This document shows positions 46,997 to 58,065 of a DNA stretch of 64,000 nt, in pieces. The translations under genes and the position numbers were made by a program. The notes under the pieces are model-generated. The model had not been told where the DNA came from and made no database searches. It saw only the letters and a program-made list of their open reading frames with translations. Numbering within the stretch: position 1 is the first letter of the stretch; each line of letters opens with the position of its first letter. The DNA is from Spinacia oleracea (lineage: Eukaryota > Streptophyta > Magnoliopsida > Caryophyllales > Amaranthaceae), in the NCBI RefSeq assembly GCF_020520425.1, contig NC_079491.1, forward strand, positions 110,732,652 through 110,796,651. The letters are read 5' to 3'.

Positions 46997-48485
46997 TGTG
47001 AGGGGGTCGAAAAAGCACGAGGCTAATGCGTGACCTCGTCCCTCGTGGGTGTGACGTTTCTTTTGGTCAAATCAAGTGTAATTGGATTTCCTGTGAGTTT
47101 ACACCCAATTGACTAGTAATATAGGAGTCGCCATTCAGTTTTTAACGACAATGAGAAAAACTGACAAAACCCGGTTATCGTGACATAAAGGGAGTGCAAT
47201 TATGTTTGACCACGACGGCCGTAGGTTCCCTTGTGATCCCTGGTGTGGGGATCTCTCAACATACACCCGCAAGGTAGAGATTGAGGGTTCGGGGGACTGT
47301 AACTACCGAGAGGAGTACTCGCTCTTCGATAACTCCAGATGCAGGATATCCTTACTAGCTCAGCATAAATAATTGAAGGGACATGCGTTAACTATTAAAC
47401 TAATCTGAATTGATTTTAACAATATGCAACACATAATACTAGATCGATCGCTATTATCTGATTTAGATTGTTTTAAGGGACCTAGTATGATAGTTCAATT
47501 TCCCAAAATATTATCTTTATTAGGCGTGATAGAACAATTATATTAAATAGTTTAACAGTTTTATAAATGGGAGAGGAAAGCAATTAAATCATGCGGAGGG
47601 ACACATTACGACGCACCCTTGAGAGGTGCGTCACGGTTCTCAGAAAACTAACCACTTAGGCTTTTCTATTTCTCCTTTTATTTAACGAATCTCAAGTTTC
47701 CAGGCTTAATTCTTTAGCTACAAGGGACAGGATACGTTCTGTTCAATTTTTGGATCGATTGCGACAGAACGCGGGATCAATTTCGCAGCATAAGGCTTAG
47801 GCTTAGGGGTTGGAGTCAATACTCAGAATATGAATTGTGTGTTCTTTTCTTGTCGAATTTGGGGCTATATTTATAGAAAAGAGTTCGTGGAAAGATAGAA
47901 TTTTAGAGCTCTAATCCACAAAGAATTAGGAAAGAACACGTCCCAGGTAATTTCAGCGCCCAGGGCTGGGCGCCGAAGATTTCGGCGCCCAGAGCCAGGC
48001 GTTGAAAATAGGGTCTGGGTCGTTTTCTTTGTCAGATTTGGACTCTTAGAATCCGGAGTGTTTGAGACTTATTCGAGTCTTTTAGCGCGTATTAACTTTA
48101 TGACGGAATGCGTCTGGGCCCGTTACGAACTCTAGGCTCGTTAGGATTTTAATTAATACGTAACTCTTATTTTTGAATCATATTAGGAATAGGATTCCTC
48201 TTGCAATTTCTATCTCATTTAGGATTTATGTTGGAGTGCAACACCTAGTTCTGACAGGTTTCTATCTTTTATGTCTTGCCACTTTTAACAATTACCCATT
48301 ATGACAGTTACTATTTTTAGCAGGTTTCCATAAATAGCAGGTTTCTATAAATAGCAGGTTTCGGGTGAAATGAAAAGGGTGATTGAGATTTGTTATTTTA
48401 TAGGAGATGCGTTGCCAAGTGGAGATTTATGTTCTCATCATCGAACCTTCCCTTTCGGGAATGGGGACAAAAGCAGGTGTCTACA
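46997..48485 (-). repeat. G1 5' LTR, 1489 bp
   Basis: Plus-strand ends TGTGAGGGGGTCG and GGTGTCTACA. It is 1489 bp, the same length as the solo LTR. It is followed on the right by polypurine-tract and 3'-internal sequence, so it serves as 5' LTR of one copy and 3' LTR of a partial second copy. Paired palindrome at 47951-48008. Confidence 0.92.
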
Positions 48486-48990
48486 GTTAGCCCCCACTTT
48501 GACTGAGTCTTAGAGTAAGACGATGGTCAAAGTATTAGACGGAGTGCGTCATACAAGCCATGGTGACCTGTTTTGCGAGGGTCTCACGAGCCCCCGAGTG
48601 ATAACATTTGACTTAAGGGTCATCACTTGAAGTGTCGACATATCCCTCACGTGTCATTGGGATTTATCAAAGGATAGTATAGAAAACTCCCTCACTTTGT
48701 CATTGGAAGTATCTAAAGATGTGTAGAAACTCCCTCACTTTGTCATTGGGAGTAGCTACAGATGTTTTCGAAATAAAAGCTATAAAGTGTAATTGGGCCT
48801 GGCCAAGCCCAATCACGAGGTAAAAATGTTTTTAAAGATTCTCATTTTCAGGGTTAGCTAAACGAGAAAACCCCCTTGTTTTTATGGGACGTAAAACGAA
48901 GAAAAATCCGGCACATCGTTCTTTTTTGGAAAAACGGAAAACCAATCCTTTAATTTTTGAAAAAAAAGGGAAAACTACTCACATCGCTTT
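48486..48990 (-). mobile_element. Truncated second G internal segment
   Basis: Repeats 39139-39641 (polypurine tract, GGGGGCT box, start of the tandem array), then stops within CATCGCTTT and joins C LTR sequence. The join shares CTTT (48987-48990) with both parents (39638-39641 and 28573-28576). Confidence 0.88.
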
Positions 48991-51900
48991 ATGATTTTTC
49001 CGCATGATTTATGTTTATTCATATGTATCATAACCTAATAGTGGTATCACGAGCCTGTTATTATTTTCATAATCTAAATTGCATGAACATGGTTAAATTT
49101 CACAAATTTGCAAAGAATTAAAGGGGTGATTAATTTTCGTAATTAATTGCAAATTGCGTTTATTTAATTATATGTACGCAGTTTTTCGGCAGTTTCTTCG
49201 TTACTCATCCAAATCGAGTGATTTTTGTGTCAATTCCGCATGTAAAAGGCATTCTAAAAATTTGACAATTTTTTTTTTTCGCCGAAACCCATAATTCCCA
49301 AATTTGAAGCCTAACTATGACTTTTCGGAGGTTTTAGTTTTTCGAACGCAAAAGTTTGTAAATTTAAGATGTTAAATTGAATATTTGCGATTCTTGTTGA
49401 TAAATCTTGAGTTTTTGATTGACCTACGGTATATGTTTAACAATTATGAATGCCTAGACTTGTTAATTATACAACCTAATTTGTAATTATGATTAATTTG
49501 TTGAAATTCGAATAATTTAGAATTGATTTGTTTTTCATAATTAATTAGTAATTTAATTAGGTACCAATGATTAAAATCCACCATAAAAATTGTTAATTTA
49601 TGTTAAATTTTAAATTTTTATGACCTAGATTTGAATCCATGTCAATCGGAAATTAATTGATTAATAAATTTTCGATTTTTCGCCCTAAAATTATGAAATT
49701 AATATGATTTATTAATTTGTCATTAATTTTGGAAATAAAAGTTTTAATTTTTATGCAATTCGCTAATAAAACATGCACGCACAAAGCAATGGACGCTACG
49801 TGTTACCCTTAAGGGGTGTTGTATAGTGCGGGCATGCGACGACGAGCAAGGGAGCTCGTCGCCCATGCGGTACGATGCAACGAGCAAGAGCCATGGCACA
49901 CGAGCACAAGGCAGCACGTTGCCCTGTGTCGAGTGCTGTGCGCATATGGGCGAGTGGGCAATGGCGAAGGGCCAAGGCGCAAGCCATCGGGAAGACGCGT
50001 GTGGGCAACAAGCGTGCTGCGCCACAGCGCGCGCTGCCACGCCCAGCAAGCAAGCAGACGCGAGGCAAGCAGGCGTGACGAGCAAGCGGGCGCACGCAGC
50101 GTGGCCTGCACTGCTGCGTTGCGTGTGGCCTTCTTGCGTATTGCTATACGAACAGTCGAGGGGCGCTAAGCCTCGTGCACTCGATGGGGCTTGGGCGCAA
50201 GCCCAAGTGCCTCGTCGTGTTACGATTGAGTCGTTCTTAAATTTAATATTGAATTTTCAGTTCGGAAACGTTTTAATTAATTTTAAAATTAATAATTTAA
50301 ATTGTTTTCTTGGATTTTAATTTTGAATATTATAATTATTATAAATTTTAATTTATTCTAATTATTTTACTAAAATTAAAAACCTTGAATTAATTTAAAT
50401 TCGACTGAAAATAAATTAAATAAGTGGATTCAATTATAAATTTATATGAGATTTAAATTTTAATTAAATTTGTATGTTTCCGGTTAGACTAGAAATACAT
50501 TTTTATGTTTAAAATTAATAAAGCATATGAATTTATTGGTTTAAGTGGGAGCAATTTTAGTCATAAACTCTTGATTAGGTCTACAAATCCTTTAAGGTTA
50601 AACAACTTGATTAGAATTAATAAGGACTGAATAATTGGTAGATTATTGGTGCCCTTGATTAATTGCTGCAAATATTTATGTGATGCATAACGTGTTTTAC
50701 TAACCAACTATGTGGGCCATTCATGATAATGAATGGGTGAATGGTATATATTGTATATGTACTGTTTTGCAGGTTATGAAGTGACTAGTATGACCCAAAT
50801 AGGATAGAAAATATGGTCTGCGTACCATTAATTTGAATGTAATTGGTCTAAAGCACCAAATTTATTTTTCAACTAAAATATGGTCTGCGTACCATCAAAT
50901 AGTTGTAATTAGTTTAATTATAGCTTATCCTATTTGAAGAAAATGGCATCTCTCACGGAGATTTTCAAGACGGACTTTGAAGTTGTAACTTCAAGATGAA
51001 GTCGGGCCATACTAGATCACATTTATCTTATGCATGCTTTAAGTTATTTATTGCTTTTAAATATGTCTTAAATATGCATGAGATTGTGGCTTGACTATGT
51101 TGCATGATTAAGGATTTTAGTTCACTTAAAATCTAACCAACATAGTAAGAGCCTTAAGTTCCAAACTTAAAAATTGAGTTAAAAGGTGCCATGCTAAAAT
51201 AACACTTACTTGGATATCCTTTTTTCATCGATCTAAGTAATAGGTTTCCGCCATAGCGAGGTGTTACTTATCGATACTAAAGGGGTAAGGTACACAAATA
51301 ATTGTGAGTACATGTTAGTTTTGGTGAAACTCAACGATATAAGTAAGGTGTCCTTTTATGCCGTGGCAAAATCGATAGGTTTACCTAATAAGTTCTTAGA
51401 CGTACCTATCAACCAAGAGTAGTTTCTAGACTATTAGCAAAAGGCTTTTGCTTACCTAAAATGTTTCAGAATTGAGTCAAAATACATATTGTTCTTAATT
51501 CTTCAATGGTTTTAGGGTCTTGGAATCATTTTATTCACACTTGCCGGAACAATAAATTCGAATAAAATGCCAATAACTTGTTTAAAATTGCATTATTGCT
51601 TTAATTTCAAGTTATTATTCATGATAAATGTTTAGACTTTGCATGCTTCAATGTATGTTTTGATTATTGTTTATAATTAAATATCTTGCACTGCAGTAAA
51701 TCCTTTTAGAAAGGTAACAGTAAATTTCCTCGATTGGTAATGAATCCAAGAACGATTCATGGAAATAAGAGAAAATGAGCAATTTAAAATGTACGTTTCT
51801 TTTAGCGACTTTTATGGTTGTTTTCGAGTATCAAAGTCGAATGGCGAACCGATTGGTGCTTGTGAATTCAAAATACAATGTAGTTTTGAGATCATAAAGC

Positions 51901-52395
51901 ATTGAGTTTAAACGCTCAGCTTTACCAATGGTTAACAACCTAAAATCATTTTCCATTTAATTCTCGAATGAGTCTAGTCCCTAGACATTCGAATAGATCG
52001 ATGCTTAGAGAACTTTAGAAGCTTCTGGTAAGATCATCTAGTTGAAACAAAATATTCAACATAAATTAAAATGGTAAAGAACCTTGTTGGTGACATTGGA
52101 CATGTCTAAACAAAGTATAAAAGTCAAATCTAGAGAAATCAATTCTTAAGACTATAAGAAAGGGTACAAGAAATAGAAAAACAAGGAACAAATGAAAGAA
52201 ATTTTACGATTTCGTTTCTACCTATAAGTTTATGTTTAAAGAGAAGTGACCTAGCAATCAAACTTCCTTGGTATCATATACCGCTTGAGGTTCTTACTTA
52301 CTAATGGCCTACAAGTGGGAAATGAAGCATGTCAATACTACATTAGTTGTAGGGTCATCTAGTTTGTTTTAACACTACTACATTTTTTATCAGAT

Positions 52396-52575
52396 GCAAC
52401 GGTCAAGAAAAGGCTAATGCGACACCTTATCGAGAACCATTGCAATAGAGAAGGCTAATGTAACGGTATCTTGTATAACATTTCAAAAATCTGGGCTAAT
52501 GCGACGGTGTGTCTAAAGCCGTTGCATTAGAGGGTCAAATGCGACGCATATTAGGCTAATGCGACGGGTGTACCA
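52396..52575. repeat. D2 left subterminal repeats
   Basis: Four to six degenerate copies of GGCTAATGCGACGG / CCGTTGCATTAG. CACTA transposases bind such arrays in known elements. Confidence 0.75.
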
Positions 52576-53321
52576 ATTTACTTTATTCCCTCCCATAAAT
52601 ATTACTGTGCTTAAAATTTTCACTGTATTTCCAAAATTTTAAACCCCGCGCTTGGATGATTGTTCCCAAAATTTTCAAACCGCGCTGGAACCCAAAAGAG
52701 GAAAAGCAACATAAACTAAAAAAACACAAACCCTAATTATTCTAAGGAGAGGAAAGAGACTGAGAAATTCATAAATGGAGAGGACAGATAGTGAGAAGAA
52801 ATAGAGAGATTTTCAATGTTAGGGTTTAGTTCGACAATTTAGGTTTGCAATTCGCAATTAGTTCTGAGCAATTCTCGCAAGGTCTAGCAATTAGATGCGC
52901 AAATTCTCTGAAGAAAACTCCAAAACTCTTCAATGGATTCAAATTACACCACCACGATGAAGCCAGAGGACGACAAACTGTAGTCCCATACAACAGATTC
53001 AAAAACTCTACCAAGGTTTGTTATTTCGATTTATTTTTTGGCCCAATTTCTTGAATTGCATTGTAATAGTTTTAGTTATTTAGGATTTTGATGATTTGAA
53101 TTGATGGGGTTTAACATGTCAGCTCTTTGCAATTTCAATGGGTTCACTTTATTTCAAAGATGAATTTGATTTTCGCAACTTATGGCTTCTTGAAGTTTAA
53201 AGAATTCAAGTATTTTGCTGTCTTGAGTTTAGATGATAATTGATTAATTTGACTCCATCGTTTTCGATCCCTGGAGAGAGAGAGAACAGTGATAGTTGAA
53301 GGAGACGAATAAGAGGGAGAA
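52576..53321 (+). other. D2 5' exon/intron-like region
   Basis: Resembles a 5' untranslated leader (CCCTAATT, GAGAGG-rich, 52730-52830), then an exon-like stretch 52850-53015 ending CTACCAAG/GTTTG, a good donor. Frames there (e.g. FKLHHHDEARGRQTVVPYNR) match nothing I recognise. Confidence 0.4.
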
Positions 53322-53494
53322 ATGGCGAGATAAGACAGATCAATTACAGTATTTTCACTTGTCGCCCATCTCTTTCAAGTCGAATACACACTTGAAGCAG
53401 TCCGTAAGGGCAACGCTGCCGTCGGAGTACGAGCTACCGACACCGTCGTTCTCGGTGTCGAGAAGAAATCCTCCGCCAAACTTCAAGATTTCAG
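53322..53494 (+). pseudogene. Captured first exon of 20S proteasome alpha7-type subunit (PAD1-like)
   Basis: From ATG 53322 the frame reads [29 protein letters not shown], then [20 protein letters not shown] and [12 protein letters not shown]. It stops at a donor-like TTTCAG/GTTTCC. This is nearly collinear with the N-terminus of the plant PAD1/PSMA7 subunit, whose N-terminal helix helps gate the 20S core. A TAA has replaced the Tyr codon at position 4, and the PDG of the usual SPDGHLF has become LVA, so it cannot give a normal product. The exon is otherwise almost intact, pointing to fairly recent capture. Confidence 0.9.
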
Positions 53495-54624
53495 GTTTCC
53501 TTTTTCTTTCTTCTAATCTTATTTTCTGTTTTCCGCTTTACTTTTTTGATTTAGGGTTTCCGATTTGTTATGAAAGTGAATGATTTAGGGTTTTAGCGAA
53601 GATTTTCCGAATTCAGATTAGAGAAACCCGTGGAATGTATGTTGATATGTTGTATGATTTTAATCGTGGAATATGTGTTACTAGGTTGTACAAGAAATGT
53701 TTTGATGTATGTGTTCAAAATTGCGGAGTAACCGAATATCTTCATTGAAACCATTTAGCGATGAGTATCTGCCTAATTGGGGTTTACTTGATTGATTGTT
53801 TATTAATTAACAAAGGTCCGCCCTTGTTTCCCAAATTTGTGTCATAAGAGCAACTAGGTGTGCAAATTGTAACTAGAAGGTCTTCCCAGGAGTTTCGATT
53901 AAGTAATTCGGATTGTTCGGGAATGGGAAATGCGTTATCTTCGATTTTATTTTACTTTAGCTGACATGCTGTCAATAAGATGACCCATATATTGGTTTAT
54001 GTTTTCTTCTTCATATGTGCTAGAGCATCGATTTAGGGTGCCTGGGATATTAGGTAATTACAGGGCAAGCTTGGTTCTGTTGATATGGAGCGATTTGTGT
54101 AAATGGATTTGATACTGTAGCTAGAAACTCTGCAGGTTATATTTGTGTAATGTGAAATAGGGCTCTCACAGAAAGAAAAAAATATGAGCTATGTAACCTT
54201 CAATCCGATGTACATGATAAGTAATATGTCCAGTGTCTATTCTTACTTTTCATATGAGTATATTGTGCTATTCACTCCAATTTTTCTGCGTTTTGCATTC
54301 CTGGCTTCTGTTTTATGATCCAAAGCGATAGTGTATCTGGAAATCCGGTGCTTTATGTAGGTTTGTTTTCTTGCTTCTTATCTGTAAAGTTGTTAAGTTC
54401 ATCTTTGAGGTGTCTACTTTATGAAGTACAATCAATTAGTTTCCTAATTAACCTTCCACCCATTGCCTTTAATCCCCTCGATCTCTTATTGAGGATCGGT
54501 GTAGAAAAACTGATGGTTAACAATATTCCCTAGAAATCAAGGTATGTTTCACCTAGCTACTTCAATTATCTCCTTCGATTTCCTGTTAGTTTTGCTACAC
54601 TAACTTACATTTCTTGACAAATAG
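53495..54624 (+). other. D2 intron-like region
   Basis: AT-rich, T-tracts, no recognised gene. Probably the captured intron following the proteasome exon plus filler. Ends at an acceptor-like ACAAATAG before the phytoene synthase piece. Confidence 0.45.
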
Positions 54625-54861
54625 TCGTTCAAAGATTTGATGAAAGGAATGAGAATGGACATGTGGAAAATTCGTTATGAGAACTATGAAGAGCTTGAAC
54701 TGTATTGCTACTATGTAGCAGGAACTGGTAGTCTATTTTTTCAATGTAGTGCTTTAAGGGGGAGATTTTACCTTCCACAAGATGGGCTCAGAGAATTTGG
54801 ACTGAATGACAAGTTATATTTATCATCTCATAAAGATGCAACTTGTATCACTATCCTATGA
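54625..54861 (+). pseudogene. Captured phytoene synthase fragment with internal deletion
   Basis: Reads SFKDLMKGMRMDMWKIRYEN, then YEELELYCYYVAGT, matching the conserved PSY block that precedes the second Asp-rich motif. It then passes through about ten non-homologous residues and resumes at LRGRFYLPQDGLREFGLND, the PSY segment just after that motif. The stretch between (normally about 50 residues, including NQLTNILRDV with the catalytic Asp cluster) is gone, so the piece cannot be active. Phytoene synthase makes phytoene from two geranylgeranyl diphosphates in plastids. The frame ends at a stop at 54859-54861. Confidence 0.87.
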
Positions 54862-54993
54862 AATTGATTTCTCGGTTTGAACTGAGCAGAGCTAAATTTC
54901 AAATGTGTTGCTTTGAGTTATAAACCCATGCCTTTTAAATTTACATCACTAGCCTGGTGGGTTGGAGATATAATATTCGTTTCCTTTTTCTGC

Positions 54994-55095
54994 AGGAGAA
55001 AGATCATCAATGGTTCCCATTAAGATGAAAGAAATTATAGAGGCTTTCCTTGGCTCGAATGTTAAGAATAATGTTCTTACAGTCTCGCGTTCTGA
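54994..55095 (+). pseudogene. Captured HSP70 fragment
   Basis: After an acceptor-like TTCTGCAG the frame reads RSSMVPIKMKEIIEAFLG, then SNVKNNVLTV, matching the HSP70 ATPase-domain segment (usual form SSMVLxKMKEIAEAxLGxxVKNAVVTV). Homology ends just before the expected PAYFNDSQ. The open frame continues to 55348 with unrecognised sequence. Cytosolic HSP70 chaperones bind ATP through this lobe; this is about 30 residues of it. Confidence 0.8.
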
Positions 55096-55890
55096 CCACT
55101 TCATCCAAGGAAAATATACAAATAAGCATGGAGGAACATTTACTACATGCTTCCTGGAATTAATTTTCGTGGACATCCTCTCTAGAAGGGTAAATAAGAG
55201 CAGGTATGCCCCCATGCCTCCATCTTCTCTGTTAGCGCTAGCTTGGAATTCTCATGGAATGGCAGTCTGCAGTAATGATGTAACTCGCATAATATCCCCT
55301 GATTACGGCATACAGGCGACTATGCCAATGGATGATCAATGTGATTGAATGACAACAAAGACAATTATAGGTGCAAAACTATAATAAAATGCAGTTTCCT
55401 CTTTTGAGCTTCAATTCAATACTTAATTAACAGATTGTTGTTCAATGTTAATAAAATAAATCATTTTGTCCATGTAACAGAATATTCTACAAAATTGACA
55501 TTTAATTCTCTACGGTCTACCCCTTTCATAACAATCGTTCTACCAGTTTAACTGTCAGGATTGGTTGCATATTAGGTTGGTCTTTGGTGCTTTTTACTGA
55601 TTCATAGTCTCTATGTCGATGTTGGGTGTCCTTATTGTTGCCAATTTACCCATGATGAATCAGGTGTTATGTAACTCTATTCACACGCCATTCTTTTCAG
55701 AAATCTTTATCCCAAACATGAGTTTATTAAGCTTATTCATTAGGGGATTATGTAACATATGTTGATGATTGATTCTGAGTTTAAAAGTGGTTACAATGTC
55801 TTTGCAAACGTGTTTTTTATCTCACTTTAATTGTTATAGACTTGTTTGCTCCTTTCTCTTGCTTTGAGTTGTTTTCTGAAGTAGAGAACT
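55096..55890 (+). other. D2 segment of unknown origin
   Basis: 55096-55348 stays open in the HSP70 frame (SRYAPMPPSSLLALAWNSHG then MAVCSNDVTRIIS) but is not HSP70. It may be another captured exon. 55349-55890 is intron-like, AT-rich DNA. Confidence 0.35.
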
Positions 55891-55994
55891 GTTGTGGTGC
55901 TACAGGAGCTGTCTATTTCCTATTATCTGTGTCAGCATTTCTCGTTGTGTTGCCTTCATAGTGACCAGGAAATGTTGTTTCCTATATTTGACCA

Positions 55995-56069
55995 TCGCAT
56001 TGACCATGTCAGTGGGAACATACTCGGGTTTCTTCCGCACGCGGATAAAAAAGAAGTTTAATATTAGGG
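55995..56069 (+). pseudogene. Candidate captured exon, possibly PLAC8-like
   Basis: Encodes TIALTMSVGTYSGFFRTRIK then KKFNIR, ending at a donor-like ATTAGG/GTGAGT. The GTYxGFFRTRIRKKFNI pattern recalls plant PLAC8/Cys-rich membrane proteins, but this is from memory of a short motif and could be wrong. Confidence 0.3.
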
Positions 56070-57350
56070 TGAGTTTCTCTTTATTTATTTTGTTTGTATA
56101 TTGGTTGCTGCTTTGGTCATACCATGATGCCCTTAAAATGGTTCTACACGTCTGTCCCTAAATTCACTAAAATTTCTTTTTAACTCGTGTTTTACTCAGT
56201 GAAGCTTGTTCCAATGTCCCATTTTACCCTACTGAGTATTTAAATGTTAGGCCCTGAAGCTATTTTTTTCAAAGTTCATGTTCTTAGTTGCTGATGTTTT
56301 TGGTATTGATGCATAAGTGGGATTTCTTTTTATGAAAACAAAGATGTGGGTGGCTTTTGCTACTAGCTTGCAATCTTGCATTGTCTCCACACAACTGTGT
56401 AAGTTAACTACTCCACTTACTATTAAGTTCTGTTTCCCTGATTTGTTTGTGAAATGTGGGGGTAGATGCTTGATTTTGAGCAATGTAATGATTTGTTGTT
56501 GTATGTAGAAGTATTTCTTATCTAAAATTGTTCGAATCTTTACCCCTTCACTTTAATAGGAAGGCGTTATACATTATACCCGACTTTTCCATACCTCCCC
56601 AGCTCCCCTGCAGTAGAATAAAGGCTAACCTATGTGGATGTTGTATGCCGAAAGTTTGAGCTTTGATTATCTGATACTATGACAGTATAGTCATTATAAT
56701 GTGCATCTTTACTCGCCTTCTTCAATATGTTACCTGATAATGGATAGTTATGCTTATGGCTTATAACGTGGATTATATAGTGAAGCAAAGCAAAGCTATA
56801 GTTAATGGCGTTTTTACTCTTTTCTTGCAAACTTTTATCTGCATTTCTGAATTCTTTTGACAAGTGGAACCATGTGGGTAAACCTTACGTTTTATCTACA
56901 TGATTGTTATTTCATCAGGAGGTTTTCTATTACTAATATTACTGATAATAAGATTATGATTCCTTATATTGGAATGGCCTCAATCATTTAATGGAAGAAT
57001 AATGATTGTTAAGGAATGGTGATTGTTAATAGGGGATCTTCAACCGGATTTCTTACAAGCACTACAAGTATACATACAGTAACTCTTTCTTTAATTAGCT
57101 AGTTTCTCTTCATTTTCCCTACTTTTTAGTATTCAGAACAGAACATTTGAGTATGGACTATAACACTACCTCTTTTTGGTAATCAGTCATTTTACTATGA
57201 GGGAAAAGTTGTCTTGTCAAACGAGGAATTCAACATGAGTGAAATTTCATGTTTTTATTTGAGTAAACATGAAGGTTATTTTTTTTATTTATCGTGTTTT
57301 AGCTAGTGTACCATCTTTAATTTGTGCCCATTCGTGATTTAAACTTGCAG
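56070..57350 (+). other. D2 intron-like region, no gene seen
   Basis: AT- and T-rich, with many short unrelated open frames. Ends at an acceptor-like AACTTGCAG near 57351. Confidence 0.4.
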
Positions 57351-57600
57351 GAGCATGGTGAGCTAAATGGAGGAGAAATATAGATCTAGCAAATGAGATG
57401 GGGGCTCTTGTTTGTTTTTGGGTCATTTTGTGATTTTTAGTAACGTTGAATTTGTTTCTATGAATCTTAATTTTATGTATTTTAGTCATTAAAAACACTA
57501 AGTTAGTTAGTGAACAACTATTTTGTAATGCATGTGTCCTATGGGCACTAATATTGTAATATTACTCTTTAAGTCAATGAAAATCTTTTATTATTGACAT
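57351..57600 (+). other. D2 candidate terminal exon and 3' untranslated region
   Basis: After TTGCAG the frame reads EHGELNGGEI then TAG (57380-57382). The following DNA has 3'-UTR character with AATGAAAATC near 57577. If D2 is transcribed, this may be where the transcript ends. Confidence 0.35.
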
Positions 57601-57628
57601 CCTTTTTTAATTTGAAAAACTAATTTTA

Positions 57629-57664
<36 letters not shown>

Positions 57665-57676
57665 TATTATTATTAT
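57629..57676. repeat. (ATT)n microsatellite
   Basis: About 15 ATT repeats with one interruption, inside D2 near its right end. Confidence 0.95.
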
Positions 57677-57689
57677 GAATAAATGAACC

Positions 57690-58065
57690 CGTTGCATTAG
57701 GTGCTCAACAGATTTATTTTGACAATAAATTACCGTTGCATTAGGCTAAAACGCGTTGCATTATTTCTTTAAGCCAACATAAATAACCGTCGCATTAGCT
57801 AAAATAACCGTCGCATTAGCTTAAATAACCGTCGCATTAGCTAAAATGCCCGTCGCATTAGCTAAAGATCTAATGCGACACCCCATCTAAGGACCGTCGC
57901 ATTAGATGCTTATCTAATGCGACGGTATTAATTTCCCGTTGCATTAGGTCACTGATCGTCGCATTAGGCCTAATGCAACGCCACCGGATGCAAGGGTCAT
58001 TTATCGTCGCATTAGGTCTAATGCGACGGATTTTGATGCCTAATGCAACGATTTTAGGCGTTGCA
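57690..58065. repeat. D2 right subterminal repeats
   Basis: More than a dozen copies of CCGTCGCATTAG (or CCGTTGCATTAG) in both orientations, e.g. five in tandem at about 57787-57865 with TAAAAT spacers. Confidence 0.85.

Larger units (their letters stand above)
37688..48485 (-). mobile_element. G1: full-length family-G LTR retrotransposon, non-coding
   Basis: On the minus strand: 5' LTR 48485-46997, PBS 46995-46978, internal 46977-39154, polypurine tract 39153-39139, 3' LTR 39138-37688. Flank CAAGG at 37683-37687 matches the duplication seen around the solo LTR at 59020-60508. No gag or pol motif is found in about 7.9 kb, so it is presumably non-autonomous. The 5' LTR does not end at host DNA: it continues into a second partial G internal segment (48486-48990), a sign of recombination. 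Confidence 0.87.

Noticed and set aside
55892..56161. 89-residue hydrophobic frame treated as a membrane protein gene
   Set aside because: Only the last 25 or so residues look like a real exon; the upstream part is T-rich intron-like sequence that gives hydrophobic residues by composition.
57690..58065. Regularly spaced repeats that look CRISPR-like
   Set aside because: They sit at a transposon end, occur in both orientations with very short non-unique spacers, and the genome is eukaryotic.
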